A stretch of 64,000 nucleotides of DNA from GCA-002050365 sp964237235 (GCA_964237235.1 CAXSGY010000001.1:1-64000), one strand, 5' to 3'; shown: positions 34,434-43,532, numbered from the stretch's first letter. A program made the numbers and translations. Notes: generated by a model not told the origin, from the sequence alone.

Positions 34434-35804
34434 ATGACACCTGTCGAAACTTTTTCAATGCAGCGTTCGATGACGAGTGCCGACATCGCGGCGGGCGCGC
34501 AGAGCTGTCCGGTTTGTTCGCGCGAAGCCCGCGACGAATTCGTGCCGATGCTTGCTCTGCCCGAAGATTTGCAGAATCTGATTCACGCCAACGCGCCTGA
34601 CACGAAGGAATTTCAAGCCGTCTGCGCGCGCTGCGTGCGCCTTTTTGAACGCGCCAAAACGCAGATTTTAAGCGACGCGGCGATGAACAAAGACGGCTCG
34701 TTTGTGCTTTCGACACCTTTGCGACTCGACGCGGACGAACGGTTTACGGGCAAAAATGTCACGATTGCTTTTTTGGATTCGGGTTTTTTTCCGCACAAGG
34801 ATTTGACCGAACCGTCGAATCGCATTCTGGCGTATCAAAATATGAACGCGAGCGACGGCGAAGTCGCGTCTTTGTGGAAACCGGATGTCGCCAGTTGGCA
34901 CGGAATGATGACTTCGGTCGTCGCGGCGGGCAACGGCAATCTGTCGAACGGATTTTATCGCGGCATCGCGCCGGAAGCGAACGTCGTTTTGGTAAAACTC
35001 GCCCGCACGGGACGCATCACCGAGCAGAATATTCAAGACGGTTTGGAATGGATTTTGGCGAACCGCGAAAAGTTTAATATCAAAATCGTCAACATTTCGG
35101 CGGGCGGCGATTTCGAGCATTCATACCTGCACGATTCTTTATCGCAGACGGTCGAAGATTGCGTTTCGATGGGTTTGACGATTATCTGCGCGGTCGGCAA
35201 CGCCGGATATTTGCCGAATCATCCGGTTTTTCCGCCCGCGTCCGCGCCGTCGGCGATTTCGGTCGGCGGACTGGACGACAATAATTCGATTAACCGCGCC
35301 AAACGCGGAATGTATCGTTCGAGCTACGGTCCGACGCTTGACGGTTTGCAAAAACCGGAAATCATCGCGCCTTCGATCTGGGTTCCCGCGCCGATTCTGC
35401 CCGACACGCCGACCGCGCAGCAAGCCGCCCTGCTCGACGCGCTCGACAAAGCGAACGACGCGGAACTGCACAAAATCATCGAAGCGAATCCGAATCTCGA
35501 ACCGGAACTTGATGCCGCGCTCGACCGTCCGGTTCACGTTCTGCGCCAGATTGTCGCCCTGAAACGCCGCGATGAAAACGTTATTACGCGTCATTACAAA
35601 TATGTTGACGGAACGAGCTTCGCCGCGCCGATTGTTTCCAGCGTCGTCGCGCAGATGCTCGAAGCGAATCCGAATTTAACGCCGCAAAACATCAAACGAA
35701 TCTTAATTTCGTCCGCCGAACGCCTGCCGCATTATGAAGTTGACCGGCAAGGTTGGGGCGTGGTTGACCCGCGCCGCGCCGTCGAAACGGCAATGTCAAT
35801 TTGA
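34434..35804 (+). CDS. S8 family (subtilisin-like) serine peptidase, apparently cytosolic
   Basis: The 456-residue peptidase has the catalytic triad Asp115 (AFLDSGFFPHKD), His156 (SWHGMMTSVVAAGNG) and Ser395 (GTSFAAPIVSS), with the oxyanion Asn in CAVGNAGYLPNHP. No signal peptide is seen. The N-terminal 80 residues carry two Cys pairs (SCPVC and CARC) that could hold a zinc ion. A predicted helical insert of about 70 residues (TAQQAALLDALDKANDAELH onwards) precedes the Ser motif. These additions suggest an intracellular, regulated protease rather than a secreted one. Confidence 0.9.
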   Translation: MTPVETFSMQRSMTSADIAAGAQSCPVCSREARDEFVPMLALPEDLQNLIHANAPDTKEFQAVCARCVRLFERAKTQILSDAAMNKDGSFVLSTPLRLDADERFTGKNVTIAFLDSGFFPHKDLTEPSNRILAYQNMNASDGEVASLWKPDVASWHGMMTSVVAAGNGNLSNGFYRGIAPEANVVLVKLARTGRITEQNIQDGLEWILANREKFNIKIVNISAGGDFEHSYLHDSLSQTVEDCVSMGLTIICAVGNAGYLPNHPVFPPASAPSAISVGGLDDNNSINRAKRGMYRSSYGPTLDGLQKPEIIAPSIWVPAPILPDTPTAQQAALLDALDKANDAELHKIIEANPNLEPELDAALDRPVHVLRQIVALKRRDENVITRHYKYVDGTSFAAPIVSSVVAQMLEANPNLTPQNIKRILISSAERLPHYEVDRQGWGVVDPRRAVETAMSI

Positions 35805-35814
35805 ATTATTCGTT

Positions 35815-35950
35815 GGAACCGCCTGCGTCAGCGGGCAGCTGTTTGATTGGTTCAAGGTTCAAAGTTCAAAGTTTGAAATCAAAACCGACCTTGAACCTTG
35901 AACCTTGAACTTTGAACCCGATTAACCCGCCCGCTGACGCAAGCGATTCC
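35815..35950. repeat. Composite inverted repeat: 22-bp arms around a heptamer hairpin
   Basis: The outer arms (35815-35836 and 35929-35950) are inverted copies matching at 20 of 22 positions, with core CCGCCTGCGTCAGCGGG. Inside are two opposing arrays of GGTTCAA/AGTTCAA units (35849-35872 and 35888-35918). The outer core recurs alone at 43517-43536. Confidence 0.88.
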
Positions 35951-35966
35951 GACTTAGCACAAATTC

Positions 35967-36800
35967 TTACTGTAACGCGAATTTATAAACGATGATGCCG
36001 GTTGCTTTAACGGGCTGATTGCTCAATAAAGTCGGCTTGAATTTGCTGGCGAGCGCGGCTTGTTCGGACGCTTGACGGAGCATCGGATGACCGCTGACGG
36101 CGTTTGCCGCGACGATATTTCCCCGCTCGTCAATCGTCACCTGCACGTTGACCGCCCCTTCGGCGCGAACGGCTTTTGCCGCCGCCGTGTAAACCGGCTT
36201 GACCAGATTTACGGCGATGCCGTTGATTACGCCGAGCGATTTTCGCAGTTCGACCGGTGGCTTCGGAGTTTCCTTTTTGAGAATTGGCGGCGGCGGCGGA
36301 ATTTCCACCGGCTTGGAGGCTTCCGAAGACGACGTTTCATTGCCGCTACCTAAACCGCTTCCCGTCGGGCTGCCGTTTGGATTAAACGCGCCCGAATACG
36401 CGCCCGGATTTGAATCAATGCCGTCTCTTTCAACTTTAAATCTGCCGACCGGACGCGCTTTTTCGGTGTTCGGCGCGGTCGAAACGTCTTTCGGAACAAA
36501 CTGCGCTTCGTCAACCCGCGCCATATTTGTCAGGCGGGTGATTTCCCTGACACTGTTCGACGCTTGCTTTTCGATCTGCGGAAGCGGCGGCTTCGGCTCG
36601 TCATTCGTTACCGGTACGGGCGCGATTAACGCGGAAAGTTCGAATTCGCCCGCGTTCATCGTTAAATCTTTAGCGAACAGGCTCCATAAAATTCCGCTCA
36701 TAAAAATCGCCGTGACGACGAGTAAAGTTGACAGCAGAAAGCCGCCGCGTCGTCTGTTTTCGTTTCGGTGATTGCTCGATTCAACCAATCTGTCCAACAT
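35967..36800 (-). CDS. TonB family energy-transducing protein
   Basis: The 277-residue protein has one N-terminal membrane segment (about residues 21-42, LLSTLLVVTAIFMSGILWSL). A long Pro/Ser/Glu-rich periplasmic linker follows (PPPPPILKKETPKPP) and then a C-terminal TonB domain (about 200-277) with AVRAEGAVNVQVTIDERGNI and SEQAALASKFKPTLL. TonB couples the inner-membrane proton gradient to outer-membrane receptors such as the one at 53424-56015. No exbB or exbD is adjacent. Confidence 0.9.
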   Translation of the reverse strand: MLDRLVESSNHRNENRRRGGFLLSTLLVVTAIFMSGILWSLFAKDLTMNAGEFELSALIAPVPVTNDEPKPPLPQIEKQASNSVREITRLTNMARVDEAQFVPKDVSTAPNTEKARPVGRFKVERDGIDSNPGAYSGAFNPNGSPTGSGLGSGNETSSSEASKPVEIPPPPPILKKETPKPPVELRKSLGVINGIAVNLVKPVYTAAAKAVRAEGAVNVQVTIDERGNIVAANAVSGHPMLRQASEQAALASKFKPTLLSNQPVKATGIIVYKFALQ

Positions 36801-36961
36801 AAAATATTTTCTCCTTTTGCCGGTGCCAAACGAACGTCGGGAAAATTTTCCGTTTTCTTAGACACCGTGATTTCTGATTTGTTCCGCCGCGTTCGTAAAA
36901 TTTTCCGGGCGGAATTTTTATTCGCCCGAATTTTTCGCGCGATTGAGACGCGTGGTAAAAT

Positions 36962-37951
36962 ATGCTAAGGTTTGACATTGAAATTTCGGAACAATCTCCG
37001 ACTTCAAAATTTTTATTCGTGAGCAATTTCGATTCAAAAAACATTTCCGCCGAAAGTTCTCCTAGAAACCAAAATCCAAAATCCAAAATCCGAAATCTTC
37101 CAATCGGAATTTTTGATTCTGGTGTCGGCGGTTTAACCGTTTATCGCGCTTTGCACGAAAAATTGCCGAACGAGCGTTTCGTTTATTTGGGCGACACGGC
37201 GCGCGTGCCTTATGGCACGAAATCCTTAGCGACGGTCGAGCGTTACGCGATTGAAAACTCGCAGTTTTTAGCGATGCGCGGAATCAAGATTTTAGTCGTC
37301 GCCTGCAACACGGCTTCCGCGCTCGCGCTGCCGAAAATCCGCGAATGCATCGGTCTCGAAGTCGTCGGCGTAATCGGTCCCGGAGCGCGGCGCGCCGTCG
37401 AAGTTACGAAGGAAAAACCGGCGGCGAAAATCGGCGTGATTGCGACCGAAGCGACGATTGCGAGCCGCGCTTATGCGGAAGCGATTCGCCGCGCGTCCGT
37501 CTCGGCGGAAATCGTCGAAGCGGCTTGCCCTCTGTTTGTTCCGCTCGCCGAAGAAAACTGGACGAACGAACCGGAAACACGCTCCATCGCTGCGAAATAT
37601 CTGCGAAATATCTGCGAAAAAGAAGTTGACGCGCTCGTTTTGGGCTGCACGCATTATCCGATTTTGCGCGAAATTATTCAGCACACCGTCGGCGAACGAG
37701 TCGCCCTGATTGATTCGGGCGAAGCGACCGCCGCCGAAGTGAAAACGTTGCTGGAGACGAAAAATTTAGCAAGCGACACGTTGCCGCCGCGCGAAATAAA
37801 AAGACGTTTGGGCGACGATCTGGATCATTTTTACGTCACCGACGCGGCGGAACGCTTCGCCCGCGTCGCCGAAAGATTTCTGGGTGTCAAGCCCGCCAAA
37901 CTCGAAGCCGTCGAGGTCTTCGGGAAAGACGAATTAAAAGGTCAAAAGTGA
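36962..37951 (+). CDS. murI: Glutamate racemase
   Basis: MurI converts L- to D-glutamate for peptidoglycan. The core starts IGIFDSGVGGLTVYRAL with the first catalytic motif. The first active-site Cys is in VVACNTASALAL and the second in LVLGCTHYPIL. Family proteins normally start a few residues before IGIFDSG. Here about 47 extra residues precede it and include NQNPKSKIRN from a CCAAAAT array. The only upstream starts in frame are ATG 36962 and GTG 37019, both without a ribosome site, so the start is uncertain. The stop lies at the edge of the next repeat array. Confidence 0.9.
   Translation: MLRFDIEISEQSPTSKFLFVSNFDSKNISAESSPRNQNPKSKIRNLPIGIFDSGVGGLTVYRALHEKLPNERFVYLGDTARVPYGTKSLATVERYAIENSQFLAMRGIKILVVACNTASALALPKIRECIGLEVVGVIGPGARRAVEVTKEKPAAKIGVIATEATIASRAYAEAIRRASVSAEIVEAACPLFVPLAEENWTNEPETRSIAAKYLRNICEKEVDALVLGCTHYPILREIIQHTVGERVALIDSGEATAAEVKTLLETKNLASDTLPPREIKRRLGDDLDHFYVTDAAERFARVAERFLGVKPAKLEAVEVFGKDELKGQK
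37069..37096. repeat. In-frame CCAAAAT array in the murI N-terminus
   Basis: Three exact CCAAAAT copies and one CCGAAAT variant lie just before the conserved first strand of MurI and encode part of a non-conserved extension. Confidence 0.85.
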
Positions 37952-38044
37952 AAAAGTTGAAAAGGGAAAAAGTTGAAGAGCGTCGCTCGAACCCTTTCCC
38001 TTTTTCCCTTTTTCCCTTTTTCCCTTTTCCACTTTTCCACTTTT
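37943..38044. repeat. Inverted G/A- and C/T-rich arrays between murI and rph
   Basis: A left array of AAAAGTG/AAAAGGG units (37945-37978) opposes a right array of CCCTTTTT/CCACTTTT units (37991-38044) of period 7-8. The murI stop is in the left array, and the rph start codon follows the right array directly. Confidence 0.85.
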
Positions 38045-38764
38045 ATGACTTATACAAGAATTGACAATCGAACTTACGAACAAATCAGAGAAACAAAAAT
38101 TACGCCGCATTTTGCGCCGTATGCCGAAGGCTCGGCGTTAATCGAAATCGGCAACACGAAGGTTATCTGCGCGGCGACGGTCGAAGAAAAAGTGCCGCCT
38201 TTTCTGCGAAACAAAGGCATCGGTTGGGTCACCGCAGAATACTCGATGCTGCCGAGAGCGACGCAAACCAGGACGAACCGCGAAACGCTGCGACCGTCGG
38301 GACGCACGCAGGAAATTCAACGCTTAATCGGTCGAAGTCTGCGCGCCGTCGTGGACACGAAACTCCTTGGCGAACGGCAAATTTTTATTGACTGCGACGT
38401 TTTGCAAGCCGACGGCGGAACGCGTTGCGCTTCAATTACGGGCGCGTGTGTCGCGCTCGGTCTGGCGGTCAAAAAAATGTTGATGGACGGCAAGCTGAAA
38501 AAAAATCCGATCATCTCGGAAGTCGCCGCCGTCAGCGTCGGCATCGTCGAAAACACGCCGGTTTTGGATTTATGTTATGCGGAAGATTCGACCGCCGAAG
38601 TTGATATGAACATTGTCTGCACCGGCGCGGGAAAATTTATCGAGATTCAAGGCACGGCGGAACGCGCGCCGTTCGACCGCGAACAGATGAACCAAATGCT
38701 CGCGCTCGCCGAAACGGGCATCGGACAACTTTTTACGCTGCAAAGAAACGCGCTAAACAGTTAG
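38045..38764 (+). CDS. rph: Ribonuclease PH
   Basis: RNase PH trims the 3' ends of tRNA precursors using phosphate. The 239 residues starting MTYTRIDNRTYEQIRE fit the family. Motifs include AEYSMLPRATQTR, RPSGRTQEIQRLIGRSLRAV (phosphate-binding Arg), DCDVLQADGGTR and the C-terminal EIQGTAERAPFD. The frame is open for 24 codons upstream, but these are encoded by the C/T-rich array and are not part of the protein. A murI-rph pairing is common; the usual next gene, rdgB, is absent. Confidence 0.96.
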   Translation: MTYTRIDNRTYEQIRETKITPHFAPYAEGSALIEIGNTKVICAATVEEKVPPFLRNKGIGWVTAEYSMLPRATQTRTNRETLRPSGRTQEIQRLIGRSLRAVVDTKLLGERQIFIDCDVLQADGGTRCASITGACVALGLAVKKMLMDGKLKKNPIISEVAAVSVGIVENTPVLDLCYAEDSTAEVDMNIVCTGAGKFIEIQGTAERAPFDREQMNQMLALAETGIGQLFTLQRNALNS

Positions 38765-38979
38765 ACGATTTGCAGCGTATAAACATTCTAAAAGCAGTGC
38801 GATGAGTCAAAACCGGCGCAAATTTTCCCTTGTTTATCAGTGAAAAGTTAATAAGGAACAGCAAACGGTTGCTGAAAAATAATCGTTTGCCGTCAAGAGG
38901 AAGTTTATTGCGGCTCGACATTTTCCTTTTTGTTCGCACAGCTTTTGCTTGGCAAAAAAAATAAATTTTCGGAGAAGAA
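38765..38979. other. Spacer upstream of the M28 peptidase gene
   Basis: No gene or clear hairpin is seen. The region likely carries the promoter of the secreted peptidase gene, which has GGAGAAG just before its start. Confidence 0.4.
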
Positions 38980-40650
38980 ATGAAAAATTTGAAGATTGTT
39001 AAAACAGCGGCGATGTTGTTTCTGCTGATGAGTTTTTGTCTGCAAAGTCCGGCGTTAATTTTCGCGCAAGCCGCGCAGACGCAAGCCGACATCAACGAAC
39101 GAATTCGCAAGGAAGAAATGGAAAATTCGCAGATTATGCGAACGCTGCATTTTCTTTCGGACGTTTACGGACCGCGCCTGACCGGTTCGCCAAATCATAA
39201 GGCGGCGGCGGATTGGGCAGTCAAACAAATGACGACTTGGGGCTTTGACAACGCGCATCTCGAACCGTGGAATTTCAATCATCCGGGCTGGCTCAACGAA
39301 CGCGCGTCCGGATTTATGACCGCGCCGATCAACGACACTCTGACGTTTGAAGTTTTGGCGTGGACACCTTCGACCGGCGGCGCGGTCAGCGGTCAGGCAT
39401 TTCAATTAATCGTTCCGACGCAACCTTCAAAAGAAGATCCGAAAGTTAATCTCAATCCGACGCAAGCCGAATTGAACGCTTATTTCGACGGCATTAAATC
39501 GCAAATTAAAGGCAGGATGATTTTAATCGGCAAACCGGCAATCATTCCGGTCAACTTCGAGCCGCCGAACAAACGCCTCGATGATGAAACTCTGCGTAAA
39601 CGGCTCGATCCGAACGCGCCGCAAACCTTCCCGACACCGCGCCCGACTCCCGCGCCGCGCGAAGGACAATTGAACGGGCAGCAAATCAACGAACAGCTCG
39701 ATAAATTTTTGGTGGACAACGGCGCGGCGGTTCGCATCAACGACGCGGGACGCGAACACGGACAAATTCGCGCTTTTAACAACCGCACGTTCGATCTTTC
39801 CAAAACCGTTCCGACCGTCGTTTTACGCAACGAAGATTTCGGCAGAATCGCGCGTCTTCTAGCGGACGGCACGACGGTTTCGCTCGAATTCGACATTCGC
39901 AATAAATCGTTTCCCGAAGGCGCGACTTCCTATAACACCATCGGCGAAATCAACGGCAGCGACAAAAAAGACGAAGTGATAATGCTCGGCGGACATCTCG
40001 ATTCGTGGCACGCGGCGACCGGCGCGACCGACAACGCCATCGGCTGCGCGATTATGCTGGAAGCCGCCAGAATCTTAAAAACGCTCGGCGTGAAACCGCG
40101 CCGCACGATTCGCGTCGCGCTCTGGTCGGGCGAGGAAGAAGGGCTTTTGGGTTCGCAGGCATACGTCAAGGAACATTTCGGTTCGGCGGAAAATCCGAAG
40201 CCTGATTTTGAGAAATTCGGCGGTTATTTCAACATTGATTCGGGAACGGGCAAGCCGCGCGCGATGACCGTTTTCGGACCGCCCGAAGCGGGAAATATTT
40301 TGCGCGATATTTTAAAGCCGTTCGCCGATTTGGGCGTTGTCGGCGCGATCAACACGAAAAGCCGCGGGCTTGGCGGCTCGGACAATACGTCATTTAATCA
40401 AGCCGGTTTGCCGGGCATCGGCAGTTTGCAAGACCCGATTGAATACGGCTCGCACACCTGGCATACGAATCTCGACACCTACGAGCGCATCGTCGAAGAC
40501 GACGTGAAAAAAGCCGCCGTCGTTCTCGCTGCGTCGGTTTACGCGCTCTCGATGCGCGACGAAATGCTGCCGCGCCTGCCGAAATCCGAGATGCCCGCGC
40601 TGCCGACACCAACGCCGAGTCCGTCGCCAACGCCGCGACCGTCAAGGTAA
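38980..40650 (+). CDS. Secreted M28 family zinc aminopeptidase
   Basis: The 556-residue protein has a signal peptide (about 1-30, ending IFAQ). LSDVYGPRLTGSPNHKAAADW begins the catalytic domain. A PA-like insert spans about residues 120-310. The zinc motifs are GGHLDSWHAATGATDNAIG, WSGEEEGLLGSQAYV and NIDSGTG, with a late His in GSHTWHTNLDTYE. The C-terminus is a short Pro/Thr-rich tail. It should remove N-terminal residues from peptides outside the cytoplasm. Confidence 0.92.
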   Translation: MKNLKIVKTAAMLFLLMSFCLQSPALIFAQAAQTQADINERIRKEEMENSQIMRTLHFLSDVYGPRLTGSPNHKAAADWAVKQMTTWGFDNAHLEPWNFNHPGWLNERASGFMTAPINDTLTFEVLAWTPSTGGAVSGQAFQLIVPTQPSKEDPKVNLNPTQAELNAYFDGIKSQIKGRMILIGKPAIIPVNFEPPNKRLDDETLRKRLDPNAPQTFPTPRPTPAPREGQLNGQQINEQLDKFLVDNGAAVRINDAGREHGQIRAFNNRTFDLSKTVPTVVLRNEDFGRIARLLADGTTVSLEFDIRNKSFPEGATSYNTIGEINGSDKKDEVIMLGGHLDSWHAATGATDNAIGCAIMLEAARILKTLGVKPRRTIRVALWSGEEEGLLGSQAYVKEHFGSAENPKPDFEKFGGYFNIDSGTGKPRAMTVFGPPEAGNILRDILKPFADLGVVGAINTKSRGLGGSDNTSFNQAGLPGIGSLQDPIEYGSHTWHTNLDTYERIVEDDVKKAAVVLAASVYALSMRDEMLPRLPKSEMPALPTPTPSPSPTPRPSR

Positions 40651-40695
40651 TCGGAAGAACCAAAGATTTTATTTCAAGGAGAAAAATTTCAAACT

Positions 40696-41181
40696 ATGAA
40701 GTCGAATAAAAACTCGTTCGTTAAATTAATCGTTTTCGGTTTTGTCGCCGCGGTTTTTTTATTCGTGTCAACGGCAGCGAACGCGCAGAGTTTGCAAAAA
40801 GCGATCACCGCGCACATTAACAAACTAAAGGAAGACGCAACGGAATACAGAGAGGCACGAAAAATCGTTTACGGCGACGTGGACGGCGACGGCGTGAAAG
40901 ACGCGGTTGTGCAATACACGCTCGAAGGTTTCGGCGGCGGAAATTCGTGGGGACAATCGCTCGCCGTTTTTCTCAACAAAAAAGGCGCATACAAACTGGC
41001 GACGGACGAAACGGTCGGCGGAAAGTTTCTGCGAATTTTTACTGTTCTGCGCGTTACTGACAAAGTAATCGTCGGCGCAACCGAAACTTGTCCCGAAGAC
41101 GAGCCGCAGGGAGTATGCAAAAATCCGAAAAAAGGACAGATGAAATTTGTTTTGACAAACGGAAAATTAACCGAAAAGTAG
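40696..41181 (+). CDS. Exported protein with Asp-rich calcium-loop-like motif
   Basis: The 161-residue protein has a signal peptide (VFLFVSTAANAQ). Directly after a short helix comes YGDVDGDGVKDAVVQYTLEG, an EF-hand or FG-GAP-like loop. The rest is beta-rich, with CPEDEPQGVCKNPKKGQMKF containing two Cys that may form a disulphide. AAGGAGAAA precedes the start by about 10 nt. No family beyond this is recognised. Confidence 0.72.
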   Translation: MKSNKNSFVKLIVFGFVAAVFLFVSTAANAQSLQKAITAHINKLKEDATEYREARKIVYGDVDGDGVKDAVVQYTLEGFGGGNSWGQSLAVFLNKKGAYKLATDETVGGKFLRIFTVLRVTDKVIVGATETCPEDEPQGVCKNPKKGQMKFVLTNGKLTEK

Positions 41182-41203
41182 TTTTTCGGAAAACTGAAAA
41201 TTT

Positions 41204-41959
41204 ATGAGCGAAAAACAATTTGCGGGAAAATCGGCAATCGTCACCGGCGCGACGCGCGGCATCGGGCGGGCAATCGCGCTCGAATTGGCAAAACGCGGCG
41301 GACACGTCGCTTTTAACTATGCGAAAAGCGCGGACGAAGCCGAAAAATTGAAGGCGGAAATCGAAGCGTCGGGCGTGAAATGTTTCGCCGCGCAGTGCGA
41401 TGTCGCCGACACCGAAGCGTCCGCCGAATTTGTCAAGCAGGCAACCGGCGAATTCGGCACGATTGATTTTTTAATCAACAACGCCGGCATTACACGAGAC
41501 ACTTTGATTTTGCGGATGAAGGAAACGGATTGGGACGCGGTGATTGATACGAATTTGAAGGGCGCGTTCAATTTTTCAAAAGCCGTTCTGCGCCCGATGT
41601 TGAAAAACGACGCGGGCGGTTCGATTTTGAATATCGCTTCGATTTCCGGTGTGGTCGGAATGCTCGGACAAACGAATTATTCGGCATCGAAAGCCGGAAT
41701 GATCGGTTTCACGAAAGCCTTAGCCAAAGAAGTGGCGAGCCGCAAAATCACGGTCAACGCGCTTGCGCTCGGTTTAATTGAAACCGAAATGGCGGCGGAG
41801 ATGAACGCTGAATTCCGCGAAAAAATTCTCGCGCAGATTCCTTTGGGCAGGCTCGGCAACACGCAGGAAGTCGCCGAAATCAGTTGCTTTTTGTTGTCCG
41901 ACGCGGCGCGTTATATCACCGGGCAGGTCATTCAACCCGACGGCGGACTGGCAATGTGA
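41204..41959 (+). CDS. fabG: 3-oxoacyl-ACP reductase
   Basis: FabG reduces 3-ketoacyl-ACP with NADPH in fatty-acid elongation. The 251 residues carry TGATRGIGRAIALELA, NNAGITRDTLILRM, NIASISGVVGMLGQTNYSAS and SKAGMIGFTKALAKEVASR (Ser-Tyr-Lys). The family C-terminus reads YITGQVIQPDGGLAM. The match to the FabG consensus is closer than for the other SDRs of this window. No other fatty-acid gene is adjacent. Confidence 0.93.
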   Translation: MSEKQFAGKSAIVTGATRGIGRAIALELAKRGGHVAFNYAKSADEAEKLKAEIEASGVKCFAAQCDVADTEASAEFVKQATGEFGTIDFLINNAGITRDTLILRMKETDWDAVIDTNLKGAFNFSKAVLRPMLKNDAGGSILNIASISGVVGMLGQTNYSASKAGMIGFTKALAKEVASRKITVNALALGLIETEMAAEMNAEFREKILAQIPLGRLGNTQEVAEISCFLLSDAARYITGQVIQPDGGLAM

Positions 41960-41962
41960 GTT

Positions 41963-42111
41963 CGATTTTGGATTTTATATTTTGGATTTTGGATTGATTG
42001 AAAATTATGTTTGAAGCCTGAAATTTAAAATTCTAAAATCTCAAACATCTAAGCCTGAAATTCTAAAATCTCAAGATAGTAAAATCCAAAATCCAAAATC
42101 TAAAATCAAAC
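41963..42111. repeat. GGATTTT/AAAATCC inverted arrays before the rhomboid gene
   Basis: The left array (41963-41995) and right array (42080-42111) are inverted to each other. Between them a word AAGCCTGAAATT with following CTAAAATCTCAA occurs twice (42014 and 42051). The rhomboid start codon begins 2 nt after the right array. Confidence 0.85.
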
Positions 42112-42112
42112 T

Positions 42113-42877
42113 ATGTCTTTGCAATATCAAACCGAAGTGAAAGAAACCGCAAACAGCGGCGAACCGAATGAACCGACTCAAAAGGCGCAGTATGCCGTTC
42201 CCTTTTATTCGTATATTTTGATTGCCGCGCTCGTCGCCGTGTCGCTCGCGCAAATCGCGATTGACGGCGGCAATTCGATTTTAAACGGCGGCGAATTATC
42301 CGTTTTACGCGCCGGTTTCGTCAAGCCGCTTTTCGTCGAAGGTCAGTATTGGCGCATCCTGACCGGCGCGGCTCTGCACGGCGGCGCGATTCATCTTCTG
42401 CTAAACTGCTACGCGCTTTACGTTCTCGGCAAGCTCATCGAAACTTTGTCGAACCGCGCTCATCTGGCGATTTTTTTTCTGCTCTCGGCAATCGGCGGCG
42501 GCGTTTTGAGCTTGATATTTTTGCCCGAAGGCATTTCGGTCGGCGCGTCGGGCGGCATCGTCGGATTTTTGGGTTATCTCGCGGTTTACGGTTTTCTGCG
42601 GCGCAAACTTCTCTCTGACGCGTTTCTCAAAAATATGCTTTTCAACATCGGATTTATCGCGCTTTACGGAATTTTTCTCAATCAAACCGTTGATAATTAC
42701 GGACATCTCGGCGGCTTGATCGTCGGCGCGGTATACGGTTTTGTGCAGATTCCGAAAGATTTATACAAAGACCCGCGCGAGGTCGGCAAAGCGACGGAAA
42801 TCGCCGGACTCGCCGCGCTCGGCACGTTTCTCGCCGTTTGCGTTTTCAGCATTTTATTGATTTTCGGAGTAATTTGA
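42113..42877 (+). CDS. Rhomboid family intramembrane serine protease
   Basis: The 254-residue protein has a soluble N-terminus of about 35 residues and then six or seven membrane segments. GQYWRILTGAALHGGAIHLL is the rhomboid L1/TM2 region. The catalytic Ser146 lies in GASGGIVGFLG and His198 in NYGHLGGLIVGAVYGF. It cleaves membrane proteins within the bilayer; its substrate is unknown. No ribosome site precedes the start, which follows a repeat array. Confidence 0.92.
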   Translation: MSLQYQTEVKETANSGEPNEPTQKAQYAVPFYSYILIAALVAVSLAQIAIDGGNSILNGGELSVLRAGFVKPLFVEGQYWRILTGAALHGGAIHLLLNCYALYVLGKLIETLSNRAHLAIFFLLSAIGGGVLSLIFLPEGISVGASGGIVGFLGYLAVYGFLRRKLLSDAFLKNMLFNIGFIALYGIFLNQTVDNYGHLGGLIVGAVYGFVQIPKDLYKDPREVGKATEIAGLAALGTFLAVCVFSILLIFGVI

Positions 42878-42893
42878 TTTTTCCCTTTCAGGT

Positions 42894-43532
42894 ATGCCGA
42901 GAGTCAGAGTTCACCAACACGTCAATCCGCTCGCCCCGTTTTATCGTTTCGCGCCGCAGCCGGTTGAAATCGAGCGAATTTTCGCCGACGCGAGCTTGCC
43001 GCTGCATCTCGACATCGGCGCGGCACGCGGCAGATTTTTGCTGAAAATGGCGCAGATTGAACCGGCGAAAAATTTTCTCGGCGTGGAAATCCGCGAGCCG
43101 CTCGTCATCGAAGCCAACCGCATCGCCAGAGAAAACGATTTGACGAATCTGCATTACGAATTTAACAACGCGACGCATTCGCTCGATAAATTTTTGGCGA
43201 AGCTGCCCGCCGGTGTTTTGCAAACGGTGACGATTCAGTTTCCCGATCCGTGGTATAAAAAAAAACACGCCAAACGGCGGCTGGTTGACGAAAACCTCGT
43301 CACAACCGTCGTTTTGCATTTAAAAACCGACGGCGAAATTTTCGTGCAAACCGACGTAGATTTTCTGGCGGAAGAAATGTTCGAGATTTTTCGCGCCAAC
43401 CAAAATCTGCGCGAATCTAAAATCGCGGAAAATCCGTTTCCCGTCAAAACCGAACGCGAATCGGCGGTTGAAGAAAAGAATCTACCGGTCTATCGTGCGA
43501 TGTTTTTAAAAGGTCAGAACCGCCTGCGTTAG
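42894..43532 (+). CDS. trmB: tRNA (guanine-N7-)-methyltransferase
   Basis: TrmB methylates G46 of tRNA using S-adenosylmethionine. The 212 residues include the SAM motif LHLDIGAARGRFLLKMA and FLGVEIREPLV. The family signature is VTIQFPDPWYKKKHAKRRLV. The C-terminal part has FVQTDVDFLAEEM. The start ATG 42894 has CAGG close upstream. The stop codon TAG (43530-43532) lies inside a dispersed 20-bp repeat, so the last residues (QNRLR) are repeat-encoded. Confidence 0.95.
   Translation: MPRVRVHQHVNPLAPFYRFAPQPVEIERIFADASLPLHLDIGAARGRFLLKMAQIEPAKNFLGVEIREPLVIEANRIARENDLTNLHYEFNNATHSLDKFLAKLPAGVLQTVTIQFPDPWYKKKHAKRRLVDENLVTTVVLHLKTDGEIFVQTDVDFLAEEMFEIFRANQNLRESKIAENPFPVKTERESAVEEKNLPVYRAMFLKGQNRLR

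Noticed and set aside
37943..38044. A CRISPR array or leader
   Set aside because: Units are 7-8 bp without spacers, there is an inverted partner array, and no cas gene is present.
37973..38044. A signal-peptide-like N-terminus for RNase PH
   Set aside because: The Phe/Ser/Leu-rich 24 residues are the translation of a C/T-rich array; RNase PH is cytosolic and starts at MTYTRIDNRTYE.
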